A DNA stretch of 64,000 nt from JBGAPI01 sp044221335 (lineage in GTDB: Bacteria; Pseudomonadota; Gammaproteobacteria; Xanthomonadales; Ahniellaceae). Position 1 is the first letter of the stretch, and every line of letters begins with the position of its first letter. Made by a program: the position numbers and the translations under genes. Where the stretch lies: NCBI GenBank assembly GCA_044221335.1, contig JBGAPI010000015.1, positions 38,353 to 102,352 on the forward strand, written 5' to 3'. The notes beneath the pieces are model-generated. The model was not told where the DNA came from. It was given only the letters and a program-made list of their open reading frames with translations, and made no database searches. Shown one piece after another: positions 24,358 through 31,274 of the stretch.

Positions 24358-25962
24358 ATGTCCAACCACGCCACCGAGACCGAGCGCCGCCGCACCTTCG
24401 CGATCATCTCGCACCCCGACGCCGGCAAGACCACGCTGACCGAGAAGCTGCTGCTGTTCGGCGGGGCGATCCAGATGGCGGGCTCGGTGAAGTCGCGCAA
24501 GGCGGCCAAGCACGCGACCTCCGACTGGATGGCGCTGGAGAAGGAGCGCGGCATCTCGGTGACAAGCTCGGTGATGCAGTTCCCCTACGAGGGCCGCATC
24601 GTCAACCTGCTGGACACCCCCGGCCACGCCGACTTCTCCGAGGACACCTACCGGGTGCTGACCGCGGTCGACTCGGCGCTGATGGTGATCGACTGCGCCA
24701 AGGGCGTGGAGGAGCGCACCATCAAGCTGATGGAGGTGTGCCGGATGCGCGACACCCCGATCATGAGCTTCATCAACAAGCTCGACCGCGAGGGGCGCGA
24801 GCCGATCGAACTGCTGGACGAAGTCGAATCGGTGCTGGGCATCCAGTGCGCGCCGATCGCCTGGCCGATCGGCATGGGCTCGCGCCTGAAGGGCGTCTAC
24901 CACCTGCTCGACGACGAGGTGCACTTGTTCGAGCCCGGCCGCAACTTCACCCGCCAGGACTCCACCATCTTCAAGGGCCTTGACGACCCCGGCCTCGCCG
25001 AGCGGCTCGGTCCGCAGATGCTCGCCGACCTGAAGGACGAGCTCGAGCTGGTGCAGGGCGCCTCGCACCCGTTCGATCGCGAGGCCTACCTCGCCGGCCG
25101 CCAGACCCCGGTGTTTTTCGGCTCCGCCGTCAACAACTTCGGCGTGCAGCTGCTGCTCGATTTCTTCGTCCAGCACGCGCCGCCGCCGAAGGCGCACGCC
25201 ACGACCACCCGCACGGTGGTCGCCGCCGAGGAGGCGTTCAGCGGCTTCGTCTTCAAGATCCAGGCCAACATGGATCCGAACCACCGCGACCGCGTTGCCT
25301 TCCTCCGGGTCTGTTCCGGCCACTACGAGGCCGGGATGAAGGCGTGGCACGGCCGCCTCGGCAAGGAGGTCAAGCTCGCGAACGCGCTGACCTTCATGGC
25401 CTCCGACCGCGAGATCGTCGAGCGCGCCTATCCGGGCGACGTGATCGGCCTGCACAACCACGGCACCATCTCGATCGGCGACGCCTTCAGCGAGGGCGAG
25501 TCCCTGACCTTCACCGGCATCCCCAACTTCGCGCCGGAGCTGTTCCGCCGCGCCCGCTTGCGCGACCCGCTGAAGATGAAGCAGCTGGCCAAGGGCCTGG
25601 CGCAGCTGTCTGAGGAAGGCGCCACCCAGTTCTTCCGCCCGCTGATGTCGAACGACCTGATCCTCGGCGCGGTCGGCGTGCTGCAGTTCGACGTGGTCGC
25701 GTACCGGCTGAAGGACGAGTACGGCGTCGACTGCAGCTTCGAGAATGTCGCCGTGATCACCGCGCGCTGGATCCACTGCGACGACGAAAAGAAGCTCGCC
25801 GAGTTCCGCGACAAGAACGCGATGAACCTCGCGGTCGACGCCGCGGGCCAACTGGTCTACCTCGCACCGTCGCGGGTCAACCTGCAGCTCGCGCAGGAAC
25901 GCGCGCCGGGCGTGCGCTTTGCGGCGACGCGCGAGCATGCGAGTGCTGTGGTCGAGGCGTAG
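24358..25962 (+). CDS. prfC: Peptide chain release factor 3
   Basis: A 534-residue translational GTPase that removes RF1 or RF2 from the ribosome after termination. The G1 motif HPDAGKTTL is at about residues 19-27, G2 in the ERGISVTSSVMQF segment, G3 is DTPGHADFS, G4 is NKLDREGREP (NKLD) and G5 lies in the following strand region. Domain II starts near residue 295 (FSGFVFKIQANMDPNHRDR) and domain III near 410 with FFRPLMSNDLILGAVGVLQF. Length and motifs are those of E. coli RF3 (529 residues). The ATG at 24358 gives the family N-terminus. The gene is monocistronic, and its stop is followed by a GGGGCTG repeat tract and class 2 repeats. Confidence 0.98.
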   Translation: MSNHATETERRRTFAIISHPDAGKTTLTEKLLLFGGAIQMAGSVKSRKAAKHATSDWMALEKERGISVTSSVMQFPYEGRIVNLLDTPGHADFSEDTYRVLTAVDSALMVIDCAKGVEERTIKLMEVCRMRDTPIMSFINKLDREGREPIELLDEVESVLGIQCAPIAWPIGMGSRLKGVYHLLDDEVHLFEPGRNFTRQDSTIFKGLDDPGLAERLGPQMLADLKDELELVQGASHPFDREAYLAGRQTPVFFGSAVNNFGVQLLLDFFVQHAPPPKAHATTTRTVVAAEEAFSGFVFKIQANMDPNHRDRVAFLRVCSGHYEAGMKAWHGRLGKEVKLANALTFMASDREIVERAYPGDVIGLHNHGTISIGDAFSEGESLTFTGIPNFAPELFRRARLRDPLKMKQLAKGLAQLSEEGATQFFRPLMSNDLILGAVGVLQFDVVAYRLKDEYGVDCSFENVAVITARWIHCDDEKKLAEFRDKNAMNLAVDAAGQLVYLAPSRVNLQLAQERAPGVRFAATREHASAVVEA

Positions 25963-25993
25963 GGGCTGGGGGCTGGGGGCTGGCAAATCCCTC

Positions 25994-26231
25994 CGTCATC
26001 GCGGGGAGGAGCGCAGCGACGACGAAGCAAGCCAGCGACTCCGCTCTTGATCTCGTGGGGTGGACAGCGAAAGGCACTGGATTGCTTCGCTGCGCTCGCG
26101 ATGACGGGCTTTCGGCGCCGTTGACCCTTGAACCCGGATGCAGGACCTGCGGCGCAGACCGCAGGAAACGCGCCGTCATTGCGACAAGGAGCGCAGCGGC
26201 GACGAAGCAAGCCAGCGCCGTTGCTTTGTTG
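25994..26231. repeat. Class 2 composite repeat, copies C and D
   Basis: Copy C (25994-26108) is complete. A 65-base spacer containing CGTTGACCCTTGAA and TGCAGGACC follows, then copy D (from 26174), which has only the left arm and fades after GTTGC at about 26231. The same arrangement, with the same spacer words, recurs at 27516-27813. The gap 25963-26294 holds nothing else. Confidence 0.85.
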
Positions 26232-26294
26232 CAGCGAACGGCGGCGCCAGCACGGGCGGTGCGCCGCGATGAGGCTCCAATCTCCGACCGGCGA

Positions 26295-26813
26295 TCAGCC
26301 GCCGAGATCGTCCCGGAACAGCATGTCGGACTTGACCGGAGCGTTCGCGGCCACCGGCTCATCGTCGAGCTTGCCGTTGAAGATCACGTCGCCCGGCGCA
26401 AGCGCCGGTGCCGCGACCGGGGCTGGCGGCGCGGTGTTTTCGGCAACCGGGGCAAGCGTCGGCACAGGACGATCGCGCACCTCGGCAATCCCCACGGCGA
26501 ACAACGCGATACCTGCCGCGAGCGCATAGGGCGCCCAGGTCGGGGCCTCGCGTCGCGGACGACGGGCCGCCTGGCGCTCTCGCCAATCGGCTTGCGCCAG
26601 CGTGACGCCGGCTTCGGCCGCATGGGACTGGACCACGGCGGCGACGCGCAGGCTGGCGACGCCGGCATCGCTCGCGAGCAGCTGCTCGAGGGCCGCATCG
26701 CGCGCCGCGCTGTCGTCGGTTTCGCGGAGGACGTCGATTGCCGCCTCGGCCGAGGCAGCATCGCCCGACGCGGCATGCGCGCGGTACCAGCCCTGCAACG
26801 TCGACAGCTTCAT
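26295..26813 (-). CDS. Putative anti-sigma factor, single-pass membrane protein
   Basis: A 172-residue protein with a cytoplasmic helical N-terminus (residues 1-85, Ala-rich), one membrane helix at about 103-119 (APYALAAGIALFAVGIA) and a periplasmic tail rich in Pro and Ala. Its ATG overlaps the stop of the ECF sigma factor gene (ATGA at 26810-26813), the usual coupling of sigma and anti-sigma genes, and this is the main evidence for its role. No zinc-binding HxxxCxxC motif is seen, so it is not a ZAS-type anti-sigma factor. An alternative is an unrelated membrane protein co-expressed with the sigma factor. Confidence 0.7.
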   Translation of the reverse strand: MKLSTLQGWYRAHAASGDAASAEAAIDVLRETDDSAARDAALEQLLASDAGVASLRVAAVVQSHAAEAGVTLAQADWRERQAARRPRREAPTWAPYALAAGIALFAVGIAEVRDRPVPTLAPVAENTAPPAPVAAPALAPGDVIFNGKLDDEPVAANAPVKSDMLFRDDLGG

Positions 26814-27352
26814 TCGATTTCCTCCAGGCCCCGCTCGCGCAGGACCGTCTTCAACTGTTCCAGCGCCCGATGCAGCAGGCGCCGGGTGGCATCGTCGTTC
26901 AGCGCCAGCAAGGGCGCCATTTCCGCGGTGGAAAACCCGCGCAGGTACAGCTTCAACACCAGCCGGCGCCGATCGTTGAGACCCGCCAGGCAGGCGTCTA
27001 CCGCTGCCAGCCACTGGCGACGAAGTGCTGTCGAATCAGGGCCTTGCGAGCCCTCTTCCAGCAGTTCCGTCGACTGTGGCGGATCGTCGACATCGATCGA
27101 TTCCGTCAGCGTCGCCTTGGAGCGCCGCCAGGCGTCGATCACCGTCGTCACGATCACCCTCTCGATGTAAGACGCAGCCAGGGGCTGATTCCGGTCACTC
27201 TCGACGATCTGCCAGAGCTTCAGCCGCACTTCCTGGGCGATGTCCTCGGCCTCCACCCCGGAATCCGGCCCGATCCGACGCCGAACGGCCGCCTCGATGC
27301 GGGCGCCGTAGCGGTCGATCAGTTCCTTGAAGCGGGAGTTCGGGGTCGACAT
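26810..27352 (-). CDS. ECF-type RNA polymerase sigma factor
   Basis: A 180-residue sigma-70 family protein with only regions 2 and 4. Region 2 shows VEAEDIAQEVRLKLWQIV followed by the DNA-melting segment ASYIERVIVTTVIDAWRR; region 4 shows LNDRRRLVLKLYLRGFSTAE and a helix-turn-helix (MAPLLALNDDATRRLLHRAL). The ATG at 27352 begins a compact protein; the open frame upstream is repeat-derived. It is probably held at the membrane by the product of the overlapping downstream gene. No obvious target operon or autoregulatory promoter can be assigned. The pair is flanked on both sides by composite class 2 repeats. Confidence 0.88.
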   Translation of the reverse strand: MSTPNSRFKELIDRYGARIEAAVRRRIGPDSGVEAEDIAQEVRLKLWQIVESDRNQPLAASYIERVIVTTVIDAWRRSKATLTESIDVDDPPQSTELLEEGSQGPDSTALRRQWLAAVDACLAGLNDRRRLVLKLYLRGFSTAEMAPLLALNDDATRRLLHRALEQLKTVLRERGLEEIE

Positions 27353-27515
27353 GCAGGGGGTGGCCGGGCGGGGTCGCAATGATGCCGCTTTGGGGGTGTC
27401 AGGGCCCAGGGTATAGGGCGCAGGGCTCGCGACGACCGTGGGCATACTCGGAGTCCGGGCCACGTCCATGCCAGCCATGAGCCCGATCGGTCGCTTCGAA
27501 CTCAGCAGAAGCTCC

Positions 27516-27813
27516 CGTCATTGCGAGGAGGAGCGAAGCTACGACGAAGCAAGCCAGCGACCTAGCTCTTGATCTCGATGGCGGATAGCGAAAGGCACTG
27601 GATTGCTTCGCTGCGCTCGCAATGACGGGCGATCGCCTCCGTTGACCCTTGAAGTCGGTGCAGGACCAGCGTCGCACGGCACGGGATGCGCCCCGTCATT
27701 GCGAGGAGGAGCGCAGCGACGGCGAAGCAAGCCAGCGCCCTTCGCTCTTGCTCTTGCTCTGGCACGACGAAGAGACGAGGCACTGGATTGCTTCGCTGCG
27801 CTCGCAATGACGG
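27516..27813. repeat. Class 2 composite repeat, copies E and F
   Basis: Copy E (27516-27629) and copy F (27694-27813) are both complete and lie in the same orientation, separated by 64 bases that share CGTTGACCCTTGAA and TGCAGGACC with the C/D block 1.5 kb away. The middle of F contains CTCTTG repeated three times. The interval 27353-27886 contains no gene. Confidence 0.85.
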
Positions 27814-27886
27814 GCCATCGACTTCCTGGGCCTCTGGGCCTCCGGCCCGATGCCCTGCGCCATCACCGCCCAGCCATCCATCCATC

Positions 27887-27904
27887 TGGACATATAGCCG
27901 TCCA
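27887..27904. promoter_or_regulatory. Possible operator upstream of the metX promoter
   Basis: An inverted repeat TGGAC-N8-GTCCA ends 5 bases before the -35 hexamer of the metX promoter. The position suits a regulator site. It does not match the MetJ or MetR boxes known to me, so its factor is unknown. Confidence 0.35.
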
Positions 27905-27909
27905 AACGC

Positions 27910-27938
27910 TTGACAGCGGATGCCCCCGCCCCTAACCT
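27910..27938 (+). promoter_or_regulatory. Sigma-70 promoter of the metX-metB operon
   Basis: A perfect -35 hexamer TTGACA (27910-27915) is followed after exactly 17 bases by TAACCT (27933-27938, four of six matches to TATAAT). The predicted transcription start, about 7 bases on, coincides with the first base of the P1 stem of the SAM-I riboswitch. Confidence 0.75.
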
Positions 27939-27945
27939 GCGTCCA

Positions 27946-28051
27946 CTTCATCAAGACCAGCCGAGGGACAGGCCCGAGGACGCTGGGGCAACCGCAGGAG
28001 ACTGCCGGTGCCAAATCCTGCGGCGGCTTGGCAGCGCGCCGGAAGATGAGG
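27946..28051 (+). ncRNA. SAM-I (S-box) riboswitch
   Basis: The P1 stem pairs CTTCATC (27946-27952) with GATGAGG (28045-28051). Between them are the conserved S-box blocks: AAGACCAGCCGAGGGAC, GGCCCGAGGACGCTGGGGCAACC given here as separate parts (GGCCCGAGGACGCT, GGGGCAACC), and GGTGCCAAATCCTGC. This leader binds S-adenosylmethionine and turns off methionine synthesis genes when it is abundant. Downstream, CGGCT and AGCCG (about 28082-28107) can pair and bury the GGAG ribosome binding site of metX, which suggests control of translation; a GGCGCCGCG/CGCGGCG hairpin just after P1 could also act as a terminator. Confidence 0.93.
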
Positions 28052-28109
28052 GCGCCGCGTTCGCGGCGAACGGCATGGTGCCGGCTGCCTGCGCCCCCGG
28101 AGCCGATCC

Positions 28110-29108
28110 ATGAAAGCCGCCCTGCCGCAGCACCTCGAGTCGACGAACCTGGAGCCGGACTGTCGGCGCGGCGAACTCTGGTTCGATCACGACCTCGTCC
28201 TCGACGATGGCACCCGCCTCGCCCAGGCGCACCTCGCCTGGCAGTTGCACGGTCCGGCACACGCGCCGGTGGTGCTGGTACTGGGCGGCATCTCCGCGCA
28301 CCGCAACGCGACCGGCGCCGGCGGCGAGTCCGCCTGGTGGTCGGAGCAGTGCGGCCCCGGCCTGCCGCTGGATCCGAGCCGCCTGCGCATCCTCGGCATC
28401 GACTGGATCGGCGGCAGCCACGAGTCGACCGGCCCGGCCGAGAACGACGACTTTCCGTCGATCTCGACTCGCGACCAGGCCCGAGCGATTGTCGCCCTGC
28501 TCGACCGCCTCGGCATCAGCCGCCTGCCGCTGCTGGTCGGCGCGTCCTACGGCGGCTGCGTCGCCCAGCACCTCGCCGCCCTGCTCGGCCAGCGCCTGTC
28601 GCGACTCGTGATCCTCGCCGCCGCGCATCGCCCCAGCAACTACGCGGTCGGCCTGCGTCACGTGCAGCGCGAGGTCCTGAAGCTCGGCATCGCCCGCGGC
28701 CACGGCCGCGACAGCCTGGCGGTCGCACGCTCGCTGGCGATGCTGACCTATCGCTCGGCCGACGAGTTCGAGGAGCGCTTCGCCGACGGCAATGCCGCGG
28801 TCGACTACCTGCGCGCCCAGGGCGAGCGCTTCCGCCGGCGCTACGACCCGGTCGCCGCCGAGCGCCTGGCCGCGTCGCTCGACGAGCACTGGTTCGAGCC
28901 CGAGTCGCTCTGCCAGCCGACCCGCATCGTCGCCTTCGACAGCGACATCCTGGTGCCGCTCGCGCTGCTGCGCGAGTTCGCCGCACGCGCGCCCCGCGCC
29001 GCGCTGACCGTGATCGGAACGCGCTACGGCCACGACGGATTTCTCAAGGAGGCCCGCGCCGTCGCCGCGGTGCTGCGCACCGAACTCGCCCAGGAGGGAC
29101 TGCGATGA
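28110..29108 (+). CDS. metX: Homoserine O-acyltransferase (MetX)
   Basis: A 332-residue alpha/beta-hydrolase-fold enzyme that acylates the hydroxyl of L-homoserine, the first committed step to methionine. The catalytic triad is visible: Ser146 in the nucleophile elbow GASYGG, Asp279 in DSDILVP and His308 in YGHDGFL. MetX enzymes are acetyl-CoA or succinyl-CoA specific, and xanthomonad members have been reported to be succinyltransferases; I cannot decide this from the motif here. The protein is somewhat shorter than typical MetX (about 370 residues). It is the first gene after the SAM-I riboswitch, and its stop overlaps the start of metB (ATGA). Confidence 0.93.
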   Translation: MKAALPQHLESTNLEPDCRRGELWFDHDLVLDDGTRLAQAHLAWQLHGPAHAPVVLVLGGISAHRNATGAGGESAWWSEQCGPGLPLDPSRLRILGIDWIGGSHESTGPAENDDFPSISTRDQARAIVALLDRLGISRLPLLVGASYGGCVAQHLAALLGQRLSRLVILAAAHRPSNYAVGLRHVQREVLKLGIARGHGRDSLAVARSLAMLTYRSADEFEERFADGNAAVDYLRAQGERFRRRYDPVAAERLAASLDEHWFEPESLCQPTRIVAFDSDILVPLALLREFAARAPRAALTVIGTRYGHDGFLKEARAVAAVLRTELAQEGLR

Positions 29109-30283
29109 GCCGCGCCCACGCCACCATCGCCGTTCGCGCCGGCGTCGATTCCGATGCGGCGCATGGCGCCGTGATGCCGCCGATCGTGCTGTCGTCGAAC
29201 TTCAGCTTCGACGGCTTCGGCGGCAAGCGCCAGTACGACTACACCCGCTCCGGCAACCCGACCCGCGACCAGTTCGCCGGCGCGCTGGCCGAGCTCGAGG
29301 GCGGCACCGGTGCCGCGATTACCGCGACCGGCATGGCCGCGATCACGCTGGTGACACAACTGCTCAAGGTCGGCGACCTGCTGATCGCGCCACACGACGG
29401 CTACGGCGGCACCTGGCGACTGTTCAGCGGGCTCGCCCGCAGAGGCCTGTTGCGCGTGCGCTTCGTCGACTACCGCGATCCGGTCGCACTCGCCGAGGCG
29501 CTGGCCGAGCGGCCGCGAATCGTCTGGATCGAGTCGCCGAGCAATCCCCTGCTCCGGCTCACCGACCTGTCGAGCCTGATCCGCCAGGCGCGCCAGGCCG
29601 GCGCGATCAGCGTCGTCGACAACACTTTCCTGACGCCGCTGCTGCAGCGCCCCTTCGAATTCGGTGCCGACCTCGTCGTCCACTCGACGACCAAGTACCT
29701 GAACGGCCATTCCGACGTGGTCGGCGGCGCCGTGGTCTGGCGCGACGCCGCGCTCGGCGACGAGCTGCGCTGGTGGGCCAACGCGCTCGGCATCACCGGC
29801 GCGCCGTTCGATGCCTGGCTCGCACTGCGCGGCCTGCGCACCCTGCACCTGCGCCTCGCCCAGCACGAGGCCAACGCCGCGGCGCTGGCCCATGCACTGA
29901 TCGCACACCCGGCGGTGCGGACGGTGCACTGGCCGGGCCTCGTCAGCCATCCAGACCATCTGCTGGCGCAGCGCCAGCAGCGCGGCTTCGGCGCGATGCT
30001 GTCGGCCGAGCTCGCCGGCGGCACCGAGGCGGCGCGCGCCTTCCTCGGAGCACTCGAGCTGTTCACTCTGGCCGAATCCCTCGGCGGCGTCGAAAGCCTG
30101 GTCGCGCATCCGGCGACGATGACCCACGCCTCGATGGACGCCGCGGCCCGCGCCAAGGCCGGCATCGGCGATGGCCTGCTGCGCTTCTCACCGGGGATCG
30201 AGGCGGAAGTGGACCTGCTCGACGATCTGCGCCGCGGCCTGGCGGCGGTCGATGCGCTGCAACGCGAAGCGGTTCTGGCGTAG
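29105..30283 (+). CDS. metB: Cystathionine gamma-synthase (trans-sulfuration PLP enzyme)
   Basis: A 392-residue PLP-dependent enzyme of the Cys/Met metabolism family that joins the acylated homoserine with cysteine to form cystathionine. It shows YDYTRSGNPTRDQF, the substrate- and PLP-phosphate-binding ITATGMAAITLVTQLL, VVDNTFLTP, and the PLP lysine Lys197 in HSTTKYLNGHSDVVGG. The C-terminal LAESLGGVESLVAHPATMTH is diagnostic of the family. Gamma-synthase is preferred over cystathionine lyase or O-acylhomoserine sulfhydrylase because of its position in the met operon. The ATG overlaps the metX stop. Its own stop TAG (30281-30283) is the first triplet of a class 1 repeat. Confidence 0.93.
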   Translation: MSRAHATIAVRAGVDSDAAHGAVMPPIVLSSNFSFDGFGGKRQYDYTRSGNPTRDQFAGALAELEGGTGAAITATGMAAITLVTQLLKVGDLLIAPHDGYGGTWRLFSGLARRGLLRVRFVDYRDPVALAEALAERPRIVWIESPSNPLLRLTDLSSLIRQARQAGAISVVDNTFLTPLLQRPFEFGADLVVHSTTKYLNGHSDVVGGAVVWRDAALGDELRWWANALGITGAPFDAWLALRGLRTLHLRLAQHEANAAALAHALIAHPAVRTVHWPGLVSHPDHLLAQRQQRGFGAMLSAELAGGTEAARAFLGALELFTLAESLGGVESLVAHPATMTHASMDAAARAKAGIGDGLLRFSPGIEAEVDLLDDLRRGLAAVDALQREAVLA

Positions 30284-30434
30284 GGCGCGCACGGCGCGCC
30301 ATTGCCGAAACGTCTCGACTTGGCGTGCGAAGCGCGCACTACGTCCCGCCCGTCAGCGTATCGCGATGGCGCGCAGCGCGCGCCCTACGTCCCGTCCGTG
30401 GGCGTGTCGCGATGGCGCGCGATGCGCGCCCTAC
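30281..30434. repeat. Class 1 palindromic repeats, cluster of four
   Basis: Four palindromic GCGCGC units: the first (30281-30302) begins TAGGGCGCGCAC; the other three (about 30321-30345, 30366-30389 and 30413-30434) are inverted and end in CTACG or CCCTAC. The outermost units supply the TAG stops of both flanking convergent genes, metB on the plus strand and the DUF3052 gene on the minus strand. The cluster can fold into several hairpins and probably acts as a two-way terminator or mRNA stabiliser. Confidence 0.85.
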
Positions 30435-30844
30435 CTCCGCAATTCCTTGCGGACGACCAGCTTCAGCCCCGACCACACCGCATCGACGGCGCACACCTTC
30501 ACGTCGACGAAGCCGAGCGGCAGGCAGAGCGCGCGGATCACGTCCTCGGTGATGTCGGTGGCGACGCCGGAGGCCTTCTTCGGCCAGGAGATCCACAGGA
30601 CGGCGTCGTCGCGCAATGCCGTCCGCAGCGACGCGAGTCGGGTGGCGAGCTCGGCGCGCTCGGCGGTGAACAGCTGCACGAGGTCGACGTCGGAGTTGAC
30701 CACGCGCACGAAGCGCACGCCGGCGGGCAGCGGCTCGAGCAGCGCGCGATAGCCCTTCGGCGCGCCGAGCAGTGCGGCACGCGCGCCGTCCTTGATGCCT
30801 AGCTTTTTCGGCAGTGGGGTGCCGGAATAGCCGCTGGTCGCCAT
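30431..30844 (-). CDS. DUF3052 family protein
   Basis: A 137-residue soluble protein of a widespread uncharacterised family. It starts with GYSGTPLPKKLGIKDGARAALL, has the central ELATRLASLRTALRDDAVLW, and the characteristic ISWPKKASGVATDITEDVIR and GLKLVVRKELR end. The function is unknown; members are annotated only by domain number. The start is the ATG at 30844 behind GGGAGG at good spacing; a TTG one codon upstream is less likely. Its stop codon comes from the class 1 repeat cluster. It may be the second gene of a minus-strand pair, since a small candidate frame ends across its start. Confidence 0.9.
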   Translation of the reverse strand: MATSGYSGTPLPKKLGIKDGARAALLGAPKGYRALLEPLPAGVRFVRVVNSDVDLVQLFTAERAELATRLASLRTALRDDAVLWISWPKKASGVATDITEDVIRALCLPLGFVDVKVCAVDAVWSGLKLVVRKELRR

Positions 30845-31107
30845 CAAACCTCCCTTGTCGCCTCGGCGTCGGCGCCGATGACAGAGGCGAACGCCGGCAA
30901 TGCGGCGACCGCACCGGGCGCCGCACCGTCCCCGTGCCGGCGAGCGATCGCGGCAGCTTCACGGATGAGCGTCTCGCGGAACAAGCCCCTGCGGGCCGCC
31001 GGTTCGAGCTGGTTGGCGGCGAATTCTGACACGTGGCACTTCAGCCGTTCGCCCTGCGCGCCGATCGCACCCAACGGACGATCCGACTCGCCCGTCGACG
31101 TGCACAT
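30844..31107 (-). CDS. Candidate small protein upstream of DUF3052
   Basis: An 87-codon frame whose TGA stop overlaps the ATG of the DUF3052 gene (TGATG), the pattern of coupled genes. Third-codon GC is roughly four in five over the last 38 codons, lower than neighbouring genes but not random. The predicted protein has a helical centre (ARRGLFRETLIREAAAIARR) and no recognisable domain. No ribosome binding site precedes the ATG at 31107. It may be spurious; the rest of the 430-base gap 30845-31274 shows no other feature. Confidence 0.3.
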   Translation of the reverse strand: MCTSTGESDRPLGAIGAQGERLKCHVSEFAANQLEPAARRGLFRETLIREAAAIARRHGDGAAPGAVAALPAFASVIGADAEATREV

Positions 31108-31274
31108 TTGTTCACGACAGCAGGAAACTTGACCGCGACTATCCTCGACCCCGCACGCGTCGGCCGGCGCTCTGGCCGACGCTGGTCGGATCGACTCCTC
31201 GTCGATCACGCGAATGGCCCTGCTCGATTCCTCACTCGACCTCCGCCGAAGTCCCGACCGAGACCTTCCACTCC

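Noticed and set aside
25994..27813. Insertion sequence around the sigma factor genes
   Set aside because: No transposase frame and no terminal repeats outside the class 2 palindromes; only short non-coding elements are present.
28045..28109. A separate small gene between the riboswitch and metX
   Set aside because: The short frames here overlap the riboswitch expression platform and lack a ribosome binding site.
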